Below, piece by piece: positions 45,671 through 55,773 of a DNA stretch of 64,000 nucleotides. Both the position numbers and the translations under genes were made by a program. The stretch is from Chloroflexota bacterium (lineage in GTDB: Bacteria; Chloroflexota; Anaerolineae; JAAEKA01). Below the pieces are notes generated by a model, which was not told the DNA's origin, did not search any database, and worked only from the letters and a program-made list of their open reading frames with translations. The stretch is taken from contig JAYELL010000097.1 in NCBI GenBank assembly GCA_034717495.1, forward strand, positions 1 to 64,000, written 5' to 3'. How positions within the stretch are numbered: the stretch's first letter is position 1; each line of letters starts with the position of its first letter.

Positions 45671-47440
45671 ATGGCGTCTCAGGATGCTGAAACAGGGCGT
45701 CCGGGCAGGAGGTGGCAGCCCTTCCTGATGCTCTTTGCGATTGCCTGTGGAGCGGCTGTCATCGGACTGCTGCTGTTCGGTCTTTTTCAAACCTTGCGTC
45801 CAGAACGCCAGCCAGAGCTCCGGCTAATACCTGCTGCAGGCCGGGCGAACGAAGACACCTGGGTTCGCATCGCCGGAGATGGTTGGTCAGGCAATGAGAA
45901 GATCGCGGTTTGCCTGTCGCGGCCGGGGAATCCCTCCTGTACTCCCGAAACCGCCCTGGCGATTGAACACGCAGATCGTGCGGGGACTTTCACAACCGAG
46001 GTGAAGGTAGGCCAACAGCTGAAAGATGGTCAAACGGCCTTCGTGGGCCTGGGATTGGACTCCGGTTTATCCGCAGTCAAAGAGTTTCGCGTGCTAAAAG
46101 ACCCCCATGCCTCCGCGCCTCTCCCGACTCAGGCAAATCGGCCGGCGGTCAGAGATAGTCCCGCCACACCGACGGCGATTGCCGTTGCGACGGAGACACC
46201 CATTCCTGCGTATAGCGGCGGCTGGCAAGCCGAATATTTCGCCAACACCAGCCTTTCCGGGGCTCCGGAATTCGTCCGGGAAGAAAGCGAGTTGTCCTTC
46301 AATTGGGGCGCCAACGCGCCAGATGCCCGACTGCCGGCGGATAGTTTTTCGGCGCGTTGGACCCGGCAGATTTCCCTGCCAGGCCAGCGTTTCAGATTTA
46401 TCGTTCAGGCTGACGGTGGTGCGCGTCTGTACATCGACGATATCCTCTGGATCGACCGGTGGGATGTCCCCCCGGGTGGGTTCGTCTCCTCAACCGATAT
46501 CGATCTTTTGCCAGGCGATCACAAGGTTGTGCTCGAGTACTTCGATACCGATGGTGATGCGTACCTGATCCTTCGCCGGGAAGTTTCTGATGGCTTCCCC
46601 GACTGGCGCGCAGCCTACTACGATAACATGGCCATGGTAGGAACCCCGGTCGTAGTACGGAACGATCCTTCCATTGTCTTCGATTGGGGCAGCGGCAGCC
46701 CGTTGCCCGGAATACTTTCCGAAGATGAATTCTCAGCAGAATGGAAGCGGGATTTGCACTTCGAACCGGGTGATTATTTGTTTTCTCTTGACGCTGACGA
46801 TGGTGCCCGAATGTTTTTTGACGGCCAACTCCTGTTGGATGGCTGGGATACCGAAGGAAGTCAGGTGATCACCGCCACCAGGATGTTAGCTGAAGGTGGC
46901 AATCACAACATTGCGGTACACTATCATGAAATGGTGGGCCAGGCCCATATGAACCTGTCCTGGCAGGCAATGGCCGAGGAGAGTCCGCCACCGGACCCAA
47001 CCACCACGGCGATGCCACCCAGCGAACCGACCAGTGCGCCGACGACCACACCTTCACCGTCGCCAACCCTCACCGAGACGCCCGCCCCAACGGAAACGGC
47101 TACGGTTACCCCGACCACAACCCCAACCCCTGATCTTCGCGTCATTGCCCTTGACCCTGAGGAAGGGTGGGCCGGCACCGTGATCTCGGTTACAAGCGAA
47201 GGCTGGGAGCCGGGCATTACCGTTGGCCTTGCGCTTCTGGAACCAGGCACTGACGCGTCGATGGCTGAAGAACTGGAAGAGGTCACTGCGGCCGTCAGCA
47301 CGGAAGGTGCGATCCAGTTGGCCTTTGCCTTTCCTGATAGCGAGCATTGGCTTGCCAGACCATTGGTGCAGATCGTGCTCCACGATCCGGAATGGCTCAT
47401 ACGAGGTGTTGCCATCTTTACCCTGGTCGAGCCTTCATAA
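45671..47440 (+). CDS. Membrane-anchored protein with two PA14 domains
   Basis: 589 residues from ATG 45671. One membrane helix at about 16-39 (LFAIACGAAVIGLLLFGLF) makes it an anchored outside protein. An Ig-like domain follows (WVRIAGDGWSGNEKIAVCLS), then two PA14 carbohydrate-binding domains from about 184 and 311 (GWQAEYFANTSLSG; DWRAAYYDNMAMVG; GARLYIDDILWIDRW; GARMFFDGQLLLDGW). A Thr/Pro linker (about 440-489) leads to a second Ig-like domain (GWAGTVISVTSEGWEPG) related to the first. Probable role: binding cell-surface glycans. The CdaA-YbbR gene starts 3 bp later. Confidence 0.85.
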   Translation: MASQDAETGRPGRRWQPFLMLFAIACGAAVIGLLLFGLFQTLRPERQPELRLIPAAGRANEDTWVRIAGDGWSGNEKIAVCLSRPGNPSCTPETALAIEHADRAGTFTTEVKVGQQLKDGQTAFVGLGLDSGLSAVKEFRVLKDPHASAPLPTQANRPAVRDSPATPTAIAVATETPIPAYSGGWQAEYFANTSLSGAPEFVREESELSFNWGANAPDARLPADSFSARWTRQISLPGQRFRFIVQADGGARLYIDDILWIDRWDVPPGGFVSSTDIDLLPGDHKVVLEYFDTDGDAYLILRREVSDGFPDWRAAYYDNMAMVGTPVVVRNDPSIVFDWGSGSPLPGILSEDEFSAEWKRDLHFEPGDYLFSLDADDGARMFFDGQLLLDGWDTEGSQVITATRMLAEGGNHNIAVHYHEMVGQAHMNLSWQAMAEESPPPDPTTTAMPPSEPTSAPTTTPSPSPTLTETPAPTETATVTPTTTPTPDLRVIALDPEEGWAGTVISVTSEGWEPGITVGLALLEPGTDASMAEELEEVTAAVSTEGAIQLAFAFPDSEHWLARPLVQIVLHDPEWLIRGVAIFTLVEPS

Positions 47441-47443
47441 GAC

Positions 47444-49591
47444 ATGTTTGATTTTCTCACATTGGAGGGTCTGCCAGAAAACCTGGCATACCTGGTCTAC
47501 AGCCTACAACAGCCACAGGTCGTACTCGACCTTCTGTTGGTCTCCATCACATTCTTTCTGATATTACTGCTGCTTCGTCGCAGTCAAGCGGCGGTGCTGT
47601 TGCGCGGTGTGCTGTTAATCGCATTGGTGGCCGTGGCGGTTTCCGCCCTGCTGCAACTACCCACCTTCACATTCCTGCTTCGAACCGCCTTGATACTCAG
47701 CCTGGTGGCCGTGCCGCTCATTTTTCAACCCGAATTGCGCCGAGCGTTGGAGCGCCTGGGCCGGTCCTTCGGATTCCTCAGAATCCGGCCTACTGAACTT
47801 GGCGTTCAGAATGTTCCCAAGCTGATCAGAGCCACCAGCAATCTTTCCAACCGGCGTATTGGCGCACTCATCGTGCTCGAAGGCGAAACCAGCTTGAGCG
47901 ATGTCGCCGACACCGGTATTCCTCTTCACGCAGCCCTTAGCGCAGATCTATTGGAAACGATTTTCGAGGATCGTACGCCCCTCCACGATGGCGCTGTCAT
48001 CACCAGCGAGGATGAGATTACTGCAGCGGCCTGCGTCCTGCCGTTGAGCGAGCAAGTGCTGCCGGAAGGCATGTCCCAGGGAACGCGCCACCGCGCTGCC
48101 ATGGGAATCAGTGAGCGCGCCGACTGTCTGGCCATTGTCGTTTCTGAGGAAACAGGCCAGATCTCGATTGCCGAGAACGGTCGGCTGTATCGCAACCTGG
48201 ACCCCACAGCTCTCAGAGACCGGCTCTACCGCTTCTATGATCCCTTGCAGGCATCGGCTAATGGGCTCGCCAACGTAACATCGTTGCGCGAGCGCTGGCT
48301 GTCACGGCGCACTTCCAGCAACAAATCCAACCGGGATCGACTCGAGCAGATACTACGCTATCTGGCGACTTTTTTGATCGCGGTCCTGCTGGCGGTTGCT
48401 ACCTGGCTGCTTGTTGCAGATCAGGTAAACCCGCCGCAAGAGGAAACCATTGGTGGCATTCCCTTGCGACTTACCAATCTTCCGGAGGGCATGTCTGTGG
48501 TTACCGATGTACCACTTACGGTGATGGCCGAGATACAGGCGCCTCAGGATATCATGGCCAGTCTATCCGAACAGAGTTTCCGGGCCATAGTCGACCTGAA
48601 AGGTTTAGATGCTGATGTTCACCACGTGCCCGTGGAAGTCCGCGGGGGTGATGAAAAGGTGCGCGTGGTTGAGGTGAAGCCAGAGGTGCTGGACGTAGAG
48701 CTGCAGCCGGTGACATCCCAGCCGATGACTGTGACAGTCATAATTCCCGATCGGGACAGCCTGCCATTCTCCTATGCCATTTCGGGTGAAGCGATTGTAG
48801 AGCCACCATCGGTGCAGGTTTCCGGTCCGGCTACGGCCATGGAGAATCTGGCCCGGGCCCAGGTAACGGTTTCCATCGATGGCTCGCGTACCACTGTGAC
48901 GGACGGGCCAACCGTCGTGCTCAAGGACAGCGACGGGAATGTACTGCCCGGACTGACCGCTGATCCCGACGCTGTGCGAGTGACGGTCCCGATCCGGCAG
49001 CAATTCAATACGCGCGACGCGCCGGTCCATGTCGTGATAACCGGCACGGTTGCTCCCGGCTACTGGATCAGCAATATCACGCCCGATCCCAGTTCTGTAA
49101 CCCTGCTTGGACCCCGGTCGGTCCTGGATGAGATGGGCGGCATTGTGGACACAGTGCCCATTAACGTCGCCGGCGCGGCCGGAGATATTGTGCGCCGTGT
49201 ACCGCTCGCCCCACCACCAGGTATCTCGGCGCTAAATGAAAGTGGTGTTACCGAAGGCAGCGTGGACGTCACCATCACCGTCGTGCCCCAACCGGGTAAT
49301 CTACGACTGACTGTGCCAGTAGAGGTCACAGGTGCCCGGCCCGGAGATGCTGTCAGCACCAGCCCTGCTTCGGTGGACGTGCTTCTGTCGGGCCCCTTGC
49401 CAGTGCTGAATCAGATCAATGCCGATCCAAAACTGGTGCGAGCCATCGTCGATATCAGTGAGTTAGGGCCGGGAACCCACGAATTGATACCCACGCTGAT
49501 CGCGCCCGAGGTTCTGAATACGACTATGATACCAAACACCGTGCAGATAAGAATCGATCGTCCCGAACCCTCGCCCAGCCCTGGCTCTTAA
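47444..49591 (+). CDS. cdaA: Diadenylate cyclase CdaA fused to YbbR (CdaR) domains
   Basis: 715 residues. Residues about 25-95 hold three membrane helices; the DAC domain follows (HDGAVI with DGA at 182-184, GTRHRAAMGISE with RHR at 215-217). This is the CdaA layout that makes c-di-AMP. After a spacer a fourth membrane helix (304-326) leads to about 380 residues of YbbR repeats (LRLTNLPEGMSVVTDVPLTV; VSGPATAMENLARAQVTV; LLGPRSVLDEMGGIVDTV; LLSGPLPVLNQI). In Firmicutes CdaA and its regulator CdaR/YbbR are separate neighbouring genes. No glmM is adjacent. Confidence 0.92.
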   Translation: MFDFLTLEGLPENLAYLVYSLQQPQVVLDLLLVSITFFLILLLLRRSQAAVLLRGVLLIALVAVAVSALLQLPTFTFLLRTALILSLVAVPLIFQPELRRALERLGRSFGFLRIRPTELGVQNVPKLIRATSNLSNRRIGALIVLEGETSLSDVADTGIPLHAALSADLLETIFEDRTPLHDGAVITSEDEITAAACVLPLSEQVLPEGMSQGTRHRAAMGISERADCLAIVVSEETGQISIAENGRLYRNLDPTALRDRLYRFYDPLQASANGLANVTSLRERWLSRRTSSNKSNRDRLEQILRYLATFLIAVLLAVATWLLVADQVNPPQEETIGGIPLRLTNLPEGMSVVTDVPLTVMAEIQAPQDIMASLSEQSFRAIVDLKGLDADVHHVPVEVRGGDEKVRVVEVKPEVLDVELQPVTSQPMTVTVIIPDRDSLPFSYAISGEAIVEPPSVQVSGPATAMENLARAQVTVSIDGSRTTVTDGPTVVLKDSDGNVLPGLTADPDAVRVTVPIRQQFNTRDAPVHVVITGTVAPGYWISNITPDPSSVTLLGPRSVLDEMGGIVDTVPINVAGAAGDIVRRVPLAPPPGISALNESGVTEGSVDVTITVVPQPGNLRLTVPVEVTGARPGDAVSTSPASVDVLLSGPLPVLNQINADPKLVRAIVDISELGPGTHELIPTLIAPEVLNTTMIPNTVQIRIDRPEPSPSPGS

Positions 49592-49608
49592 GACAATCGT
49601 CGCGAGCT

Positions 49609-50781
49609 ATGCGTATTCTATTCGATGCAACACCCTTGCAGACCGGCCATCGCCACCGAGGTGTCGGTACATATACGCGCAATCTCCTGCGCGCCCTGAT
49701 TGCCCTGGACAGCAAAAACGAATACCGGTTGATCGTTCACCTCAACGGTGGGTCATCCGGAGCTGAGAGCCCCGGCCTTGATCCGGTATTTCAATCGCTG
49801 CCAGCAAATGTGACCTTGCTCCATTTGCCCCGACCGCTGCTTGGCCGGCTCACCGCCCTTGCCAGCCACCAGGGTCACCTGCCGGGACTTCTGGCTCGCG
49901 AAAAAGGTGACCTGTTTCACTCTCCAGGATTCGTGGCGGCCCTCAGTGTGCCCGGTGTTCCCCGGCATTCTGCCATGCCCATGGTCGTGACCCTGCACGA
50001 TTTCATTCCACTGCACGTTCCTGCCCTGTTCAACAACAAAGCCATTAATCGGTGGTGGTACGACCAGCAGATACGTATGGCCAGACGGGCCACAACGTTG
50101 ATCTGTGTAAGCGAAGCAACCCGGCAGGATGCGATCAGTTTCATGGACGTGTCTCCGGAACGCTGCATCGTGGTGCCGGAAGGAGTCGATCGGACTGTCT
50201 TCCATCCCCCTGCTGCCGAAGAGCCAGCCCAGGAACCCCCATATATCCTTTTCGTCGGCGGCGATTACCGCAACAAAAACCGCTGCGCTGCACTGGCCGC
50301 CTTTTCCCGATTCTGCCAGGCGACAACCTTGCCCCATCACATGATCATGGTTGGCAAGGATAGTCGAACTGACAGGCAAGTTCAGGCTAAACACCCTGAA
50401 CTTGATCTGGCGCGGATTCGACGAAAAGAGCAGGTCTCGCAGGAATCCCTGGCTCGCCTATATCGGCAGGCCGATGTGCTGCTCTTTCCATCGACCTGTG
50501 AAGGGTTTGGGCTTCCAGTGCTCGAAGCGATGGCCAGCGGCACACCTGTCATTACCAGTAAGCTCTCCTCATTGCCTGAGGTGGCCGGTGATGCTGCACT
50601 CCTGGTCGATCCCTACGATGTCGACGCCCTGACAACCGCTCTCGTGCGCGTGCTCGGCGAAACCGAACTGGCCAATAGGCTGCGGACCAGAGGCCTCCGG
50701 CGCGCGGCTGCCTTCAGCTGGCAGGAGACGGCACGACAGACACTGGACGTCTACAGGCGAGCGTTATTCGTGCATTCGTGA
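49609..50781 (+). CDS. Glycosyltransferase family 4
   Basis: 390 residues, GT-B fold. N-terminal [30 protein letters not shown], and a C-terminal GT1-type site [20 protein letters not shown] near residue 300. It transfers a sugar, probably mannose or similar, to a lipid or glycan. It follows cdaA-ybbR by 17 bp and precedes a GT2 gene, fitting envelope polysaccharide synthesis. Confidence 0.9.
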   Translation: MRILFDATPLQTGHRHRGVGTYTRNLLRALIALDSKNEYRLIVHLNGGSSGAESPGLDPVFQSLPANVTLLHLPRPLLGRLTALASHQGHLPGLLAREKGDLFHSPGFVAALSVPGVPRHSAMPMVVTLHDFIPLHVPALFNNKAINRWWYDQQIRMARRATTLICVSEATRQDAISFMDVSPERCIVVPEGVDRTVFHPPAAEEPAQEPPYILFVGGDYRNKNRCAALAAFSRFCQATTLPHHMIMVGKDSRTDRQVQAKHPELDLARIRRKEQVSQESLARLYRQADVLLFPSTCEGFGLPVLEAMASGTPVITSKLSSLPEVAGDAALLVDPYDVDALTTALVRVLGETELANRLRTRGLRRAAAFSWQETARQTLDVYRRALFVHS

Positions 50782-50815
50782 CGCCGATAACGTTCGTCGG
50801 CGGGCGGGCGCAGAA

Positions 50816-50890
50816 AGTCGGAGGTCAGAGTATCAGAGTGCCAGAGTGCCAGAGTTTCAGGGTCGCAGGATCGCGAGGTGTCAAAAGACA
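50816..50890. repeat. Phrase repeat, family B (CAGAGTGC)
   Basis: Runs of AGAGTATC, AGAGTGCC, AGAGTGCC, AGAGTTTC, then AGGGTCGC, AGGATCGC. The same words appear inverted at 28456-28500. Confidence 0.65.
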
Positions 50891-50956
50891 GGAGTCCGCG
50901 CTACCCGGCCATTCCTGTCAAATATCGGCATCGATGTGTTTCGATCAGACCAACTT

Positions 50957-50985
50957 TTGGCTGTTCGTCTCCGCAGTGCTATACT
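50957..50985 (+). promoter_or_regulatory. Promoter of the GT2 gene
   Basis: TTGGCT (50957-50962), 17-bp spacer, TGCTATACT (TATACT at 50980-50985). Confidence 0.6.
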
Positions 50986-51044
50986 TTCTCGTCCAGGCCC
51001 GTTTCACCGGCCAATAGAAAAAATCAGAACCTTGGAGAGAGCTC

Positions 51045-52568
51045 GTGCTGGTTGTTTCCCTGATCCATGCCACAATTGCCATTCTTTTGGCAGTCTACGG
51101 CGCCAACACACTGTTTTTGACCCTCACTTACGCGTACGCGCGGCAACAACGCGGTCAGGAACCGGAGCTATGTCGACCGGAAAACTGGCCGGTCGTAACT
51201 GTCCAGCTGCCCATTTTCAACGAATTGCACGTCGTGGAGCGCCTGATCAGTTCAGTGGCAGCCCTCGACTATCCTCGCGATCGCCTGCAGATTCAGATCC
51301 TCGACGACTCAATCGATGAGACCACGGCGCTGGCGGCTGCCTGTGTCGACAAATACAGACTTCAAGGGCTTGACATTCAACTCCTGCATCGCAGCGAGCG
51401 CCCCGGCTTCAAAGCAGGCGCGCTTGACGATGCCCTCAACCACGTCAAGGGTGAACTGATTGCCATATTCGATGCGGATTTTGTGCCCTCTCCTGATTTC
51501 CTCAGACGAACGGTTCCTCAATTAATCGCAGATCCGATTGCCGGTTTCCTGCAAACCCGGTGGGGCCATCTCAACGACACCTACTCAATGCTCACAGGCG
51601 CGCAGGCCATCGCCCTCGACGGCCATTTCGTAGTCGAACAGGTCGCCCGCTGCCAGAATGGCTGGTTTTTCGGTTTTAACGGCACCGGCGGCGTCTGGCG
51701 AAAGTCGTGCATTGAGACTGCAGGAGGCTGGCAACCAGATACTCTCTGCGAGGATCTGGACCTGAGCTATCGCGCCCAACTGGCCGGATGGCGGGGTATT
51801 TACCTTCCTGATGTGGTCTCACCGGCCGAGATTCCTCCCCAGCTGGCAGCCTTTAAGCAACAACAGGCGCGTTGGGCAACCGGTTCGATCCAAACCTTCA
51901 GAAAACTTGGTGCTCAAGTTGCGACCTCGGAGCGGCCCTTATTGCACCGCTTCGAAGGCCTGATCCACCTGGGTGCCTATTTCTGCCACCCGCTGATGCT
52001 GTTACTTCTATTGCTGACACTGCCCTTGCTCTGGTTTGACGCAATGGAAATAGGACCGTTGCGCTGGCTGATGGCCTACCTGGGTCTGGCAAGCATCGGG
52101 CCTCCCCTGCTCTACGTGGTCTCGCAGCAGAAACTGTATTACAATGAGACAGGTGACCGCAACTGGCTATTTCGGCTGACAAGGCTGCCGTTGCTGGTAT
52201 TCCTTGGCACGGGTATCGCCCTTAGCAATACGATCGCCGTCGCGAGAGGGCTGACCGATCGCTCACCTGGCTTTCGGCGCACGCCGAAATTTCACCTGGA
52301 AAGTCGACAGGATCAGTGGCAGAACAAGCGCTACGCCTTGCCAGTAACCGGCGTTGTGGTTGGCGAGTTGTTCCTGTCGGCCTACGGGTTGTTGACCGTG
52401 GCCGTTGCCATGGCACGCGGCCACAGCTATGCCGTGCCCTTCCTGTTGCTTTACGTATTGGGATTCGCTTTCGTGGCAATTCTTGGTTTAGTACAGGGCA
52501 GGCGAAGCTGGCGTCCAGGGCGGGCCTATGAAAGCAAGCAACGACCACGCCGGGCGTACGCCGACTGA
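51045..52568 (+). CDS. Glycosyltransferase family 2, cellulose/mannan-synthase-like
   Basis: 507 residues from GTG 51045 (GGAGAGAG upstream). One N-terminal and several C-terminal membrane helices surround a GT-A domain with the processive motifs D,D,D,QxxRW: ILDDSIDE, FDADFVPSPDF, CEDLDLSYRAQ, QQQARWATGS. It resembles CslA-like beta-mannan synthases or glucan synthases and probably exports a polymer as it makes it. Confidence 0.88.
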   Translation: MLVVSLIHATIAILLAVYGANTLFLTLTYAYARQQRGQEPELCRPENWPVVTVQLPIFNELHVVERLISSVAALDYPRDRLQIQILDDSIDETTALAAACVDKYRLQGLDIQLLHRSERPGFKAGALDDALNHVKGELIAIFDADFVPSPDFLRRTVPQLIADPIAGFLQTRWGHLNDTYSMLTGAQAIALDGHFVVEQVARCQNGWFFGFNGTGGVWRKSCIETAGGWQPDTLCEDLDLSYRAQLAGWRGIYLPDVVSPAEIPPQLAAFKQQQARWATGSIQTFRKLGAQVATSERPLLHRFEGLIHLGAYFCHPLMLLLLLLTLPLLWFDAMEIGPLRWLMAYLGLASIGPPLLYVVSQQKLYYNETGDRNWLFRLTRLPLLVFLGTGIALSNTIAVARGLTDRSPGFRRTPKFHLESRQDQWQNKRYALPVTGVVVGELFLSAYGLLTVAVAMARGHSYAVPFLLLYVLGFAFVAILGLVQGRRSWRPGRAYESKQRPRRAYAD

Positions 52569-52599
52569 CCAGGACAGAACAGCCTGCCTTTGCGACACG

Positions 52600-52712
52600 G
52601 CCTTCGGAAGACGGCAGACCGCGGACAGCGACACGGAGATATGGAGACACGGGGATGGGAAGACGCGGGGATGGGGAGACACGGGGACGCGGGGAGAGAG
52701 GACACGGAGACT
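52600..52712. repeat. Phrase repeat, family C (GGAGACACGGGG)
   Basis: Repeats of GGAGA, CACGGGGA and CGCGGGGA words (for example GGAGACACGGGGACGCGGGG). One copy in this window, in the gap before the bactofilin gene. Confidence 0.6.
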
Positions 52713-52762
52713 TTACGACGCTGCGACCCTGAAACTCTGAGACTCCGAGGAAGAACCGGCGA

Positions 52763-53191
52763 CTATCGACCTGCCTGCTCGGCGGTCTCCTGAACAGGAA
52801 TAGTTGTCTCTCCCCGTGGCAGAGCGAAGGGCTCAACAGGGGTTTCTTCCTGCATGACCAACTCCCCGCGAAGATAGGCGCCGTCATCCAAAAGGAAGGA
52901 GACGACCTTGATCGTTCCCCAGGCCCGACCACCCTCCAGCAGCTCGACCCGCTTCGCATCTATCACGCCCTTGTAAGCTCCTGAAATGGACACAGTCCGG
53001 GCCTTGATATCGCCCACCACTTTGGCGCTATTGGCAATAATGACGTTGCCCAATGTCTCGATCTCACCACTTTCCATCACGCCCTCGATGCGCACACTGC
53101 CGTCACAGCGCAGGTTGCCGCTGAAGGTAGCTCTTGGGCCAATCGTTACATCGATTACGTCCGGATCAGGTCTGCGTTCCTTGCTGAACAT
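52763..53191 (-). CDS. Bactofilin
   Basis: 142 residues. Central beta-helix of the bactofilin family (TFSGNLRCDGSVRIEGVMESG, IANSAKVVGDIKARTVSISG, GVIDAKRVELLEGGRAWGTI) flanked by disordered ends. Bactofilins polymerise without nucleotide into membrane-associated scaffolds that place wall enzymes and polar complexes. AAGGA lies upstream of the ATG. Confidence 0.93.
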   Translation of the reverse strand: MFSKERRPDPDVIDVTIGPRATFSGNLRCDGSVRIEGVMESGEIETLGNVIIANSAKVVGDIKARTVSISGAYKGVIDAKRVELLEGGRAWGTIKVVSFLLDDGAYLRGELVMQEETPVEPFALPRGETTIPVQETAEQAGR

Positions 53192-53270
53192 CTCAAGGTC
53201 CTTTCAATACAGCAGGCTTTCAATCAACTTCCCGCTTGAAACAGGTTTCATGCTGTCTTCGATCCCGGTT

Positions 53271-53774
53271 TTAACCCCGCGCTCTGGCAATAGCATCGCG
53301 TTCCTCGTCGGTAAGCATGTAGGTAGAATCCCAATCCACCAGCGGTTTCGCGTAGATTCGGGTACCATCCCGGGCATGCAGACTGTTGACGACCGCTCCG
53401 TTGCCATCCTCGTCGATCATAGCCAGCACAAATGACTGGTCTCCTCCGGTGCGATCAAATGGATTATAACGCACAACGGCCACATGTTGCACGTGGCCTC
53501 GCCCGGCTCGTTCGACCCTGGTAGCTGTCTCCCAGGCGTTGGAGGATCGTTCAACTGCCGCCCGCACATTGTCAAGATGGGCATTCAGCACCTGCTCCAG
53601 ATTGCCACCCTCAGTACCCTGCACCAGTGAGTCATAGCTCTGCTCCAGGGTGCGGAGTCGCCGGGAAAGGGTGAATGACCAGATCAGTGCCAGTAGCGCG
53701 GCAACACCGGCCGCGATGGCGATCACAGGGGCATATAAATCAAGCCATGGATTCAAGAGAGTTTTCTCCTTCAA
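53271..53774 (-). CDS. DUF4446 membrane protein
   Basis: 167 residues. One membrane helix near the N-terminus ([22 protein letters not shown]), a coiled segment, then the DUF4446 domain ([38 protein letters not shown]). The ATG lies inside the end of prs (35-bp overlap). Because AAGGAG is within the first codons, a TTG at 53756 may be the true start. Function unknown; linked to prs by overlap. Confidence 0.8.
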   Translation of the reverse strand: MKEKTLLNPWLDLYAPVIAIAAGVAALLALIWSFTLSRRLRTLEQSYDSLVQGTEGGNLEQVLNAHLDNVRAAVERSSNAWETATRVERAGRGHVQHVAVVRYNPFDRTGGDQSFVLAMIDEDGNGAVVNSLHARDGTRIYAKPLVDWDSTYMLTDEERDAIARARG

Positions 53775-54801
53775 ACCGCTCCATCATCTCATGGTCCTCA
53801 AGGGACTCCTGAGCAATCCTCAAGAGCGGGGGAACTCGCTCATCCTGGGGTCGCTGGAGCAAAGGGCTAATGGACCGCCGTGACCAGATCCGGTAGATCG
53901 TCTCGGCCAACAGTGGCGCGACCGACTTCACTACCACCTTGGCATGGCGCTTATTCGGCGGCACATGGATAGTATTGGTAACAACGAGTTGCTTGATATA
54001 ATCCAGCCGGTCCAGATGCTCAAGGGCACTGGGAAGAAGCACCGGATGGGTGATCGCCAGGTACATCTCCGGCCTGGCACCGGCATCCAGCAAACCTTCC
54101 AGTTGGGTCAGCACACTGCCGCCTGCAATCACATCGTCGAGGACAATCGGAATCTTATCCTTGATATCGCCAACCACGTGGGTGGTGCGCACCTGATCGA
54201 ATCCCTGCCGCCGCTTGTGCATCAGGGCCAGGGGCAGGCGGAGCAACTCAGCAAAACGACCGGCCAGCTTGGCACGGCCAACATCAGGCGATACAACAAC
54301 CGCATTCTCGAACCTGGGATCATCGCGGAAATGGGACGCCAGCACTTTGCGAGCTGACAGGGGATCCACCGGGATGTCAAAGAAACCCTGGATCGCCTCG
54401 GCATGGATGTCTACATACACCACCCGGCCTGCCCCAAGTTCCTGCATCATTCTTGCCACCACACGCGCGCTGATCGCCTCGCGGCCCATTGCCATGCGTT
54501 CCTGCCTGGCGTAAGGAAAGTAGGGAACGACCACGGTCACACTGTGGACCGAAGCCCGGCGGAACGCATCCAGATAGAGCAGTAACTCCATCAAATGATC
54601 GTTAACCGGCTCCGGGCAGGGTTGGATCAGAAACACATCATCACCACGAACCAGTTCGTCGAGTTTGACGTGGATTTCGCTGTCCGGCAGGTGAGTGGTC
54701 GTGCAATTGCCAAGCGAATCCTGCTTGAGAATCCGTGCAATCTCCTCAGCAAGCGCTCGGTTTGCCGTCCCACTGAAGATGCGAAGAGGATAGTCGGGCA
54801 T
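53740..54801 (-). CDS. prs: Ribose-phosphate pyrophosphokinase
   Basis: 353 residues. It makes PRPP from ribose 5-phosphate and ATP. Seen: [17 protein letters not shown], the dimer region [38 protein letters not shown], and the PRPP loop [12 protein letters not shown]. That loop differs from the usual DDxxDTGGT. The C-terminus is about 35 residues longer than normal ([20 protein letters not shown]). DUF4446 overlaps its end. Confidence 0.93.
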   Translation of the reverse strand: MPDYPLRIFSGTANRALAEEIARILKQDSLGNCTTTHLPDSEIHVKLDELVRGDDVFLIQPCPEPVNDHLMELLLYLDAFRRASVHSVTVVVPYFPYARQERMAMGREAISARVVARMMQELGAGRVVYVDIHAEAIQGFFDIPVDPLSARKVLASHFRDDPRFENAVVVSPDVGRAKLAGRFAELLRLPLALMHKRRQGFDQVRTTHVVGDIKDKIPIVLDDVIAGGSVLTQLEGLLDAGARPEMYLAITHPVLLPSALEHLDRLDYIKQLVVTNTIHVPPNKRHAKVVVKSVAPLLAETIYRIWSRRSISPLLQRPQDERVPPLLRIAQESLEDHEMMERFEGENSLESMA

Positions 54802-54855
54802 CCGTGGACCTCCTACGCGCCTCGATGTTCAGTGCCACAACTTCTGGCGTAGCCG

Positions 54856-54884
54856 ATTATATGTTATCATCGGAAGCAGGTCAA
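54856..54884 (-). promoter_or_regulatory. Promoter of prs
   Basis: Minus strand TTGACC (54884-54879), 17-bp spacer, TATAAT (54861-54856). Confidence 0.75.
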
Positions 54885-54993
54885 TTCTCTCTCCCAGAAG
54901 AAGAGCGTTTCGGATCAGTAGGCGTGCGCGCATGATGGGTCTGTCATCGGCCGTCCGCGGCCAGCGTTCCCTCCGACACAGGAAAGTAAAAGG

Positions 54994-55629
54994 ATGCCTG
55001 ACACAAAGCTTTTGATCGCAACCCATAACCAGGGCAAGGTACGTGAGTATCGTTCACTGCTTGCCGATCTTCAACTGGAAGTCACCTACCTGGATGCCGA
55101 GGGAATCACGCTTGATGTCAAGGAAACCGGTGAGACCTTCGAGGAAAACGCAGTGATGAAGGCACAGGTGTACGCCGAAGCCAGCGGGCTGCTCACCTGG
55201 GCAGACGACTCAGGCCTGGAGGTCGACGCGCTGGCCGGCGCTCCGGGTGTTCGATCGGCGCGCTACGGAGCGCCGGCCGCCCGCAGTGACAAGGATCGCT
55301 GGCAACTGCTGTTGAAGCGAATGGCGCCTGTACCCGACGACGCCAGAGCCGCTCGTTTTCAGTGCGTGGTCGCGCTGGCGACTCCCCAGGGTGCTGTTCG
55401 CACCACCAGTGGCGTCTGCGAAGGACGTATCGGCCGCGCGCCAAGAGGGGACCATGGCTTCGGTTATGATCCGGTATTTCTGGTTGCCGATACCGATTTC
55501 CAGCTGACAATGGCGGAGCTACAGCCAGACCATAAAAACCGCATCAGCCACCGGGGGCACGCCGCGCAGGCAGCCAAACAGGTGTTGGTGGAGTTGATTG
55601 ACAGTGAAAAGGCATCGTCCGGCTGGTAG
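54994..55629 (+). CDS. rdgB: Non-canonical purine NTP pyrophosphatase (RdgB/HAM1)
   Basis: 211 residues. It hydrolyses ITP, XTP and their deoxy forms to keep them out of DNA and RNA. Motifs: LLIATHNQGKVREYRSL, ETFEENAVMKAQ, WADDSGLEVDAL, DHGFGYDPVF, NRISHRGHAAQAAKQVL. The stop codon lies inside an inverted-repeat element (55622-55693). Confidence 0.95.
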   Translation: MPDTKLLIATHNQGKVREYRSLLADLQLEVTYLDAEGITLDVKETGETFEENAVMKAQVYAEASGLLTWADDSGLEVDALAGAPGVRSARYGAPAARSDKDRWQLLLKRMAPVPDDARAARFQCVVALATPQGAVRTTSGVCEGRIGRAPRGDHGFGYDPVFLVADTDFQLTMAELQPDHKNRISHRGHAAQAAKQVLVELIDSEKASSGW

Positions 55630-55693
55630 CCGGACCTACGCCGTCCTCGCATGCCAGAACCGCGTGTCACCAACCGTAGGTCACGCTACCAGC
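55622..55693. repeat. Inverted-repeat element after rdgB
   Basis: GCTGGTAGC-N3-ACCTACG (55622-55640) and its inverted partner CGTAGGT-N3-GCTACCAGC (55675-55693), 34 bp apart. The arms differ only in the 3-bp centre. It resembles a REP-type palindrome and overlaps the rdgB stop codon. Confidence 0.7.
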
Positions 55694-55722
55694 GTGACAG
55701 AACCCACCATTCAATAGAAAAA

Positions 55723-55747
55723 GCCCCGAAGGTTGATCCCTCGGGGC
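55723..55747 (-). terminator. Terminator of trxB
   Basis: Stem GCCCCGA/TCGGGGC (55723-55729 and 55741-55747), then TTTTT on the minus strand. Confidence 0.9.
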
Positions 55748-55773
55748 ACTGTGTTTGTCAATGAAAGTGGAAA

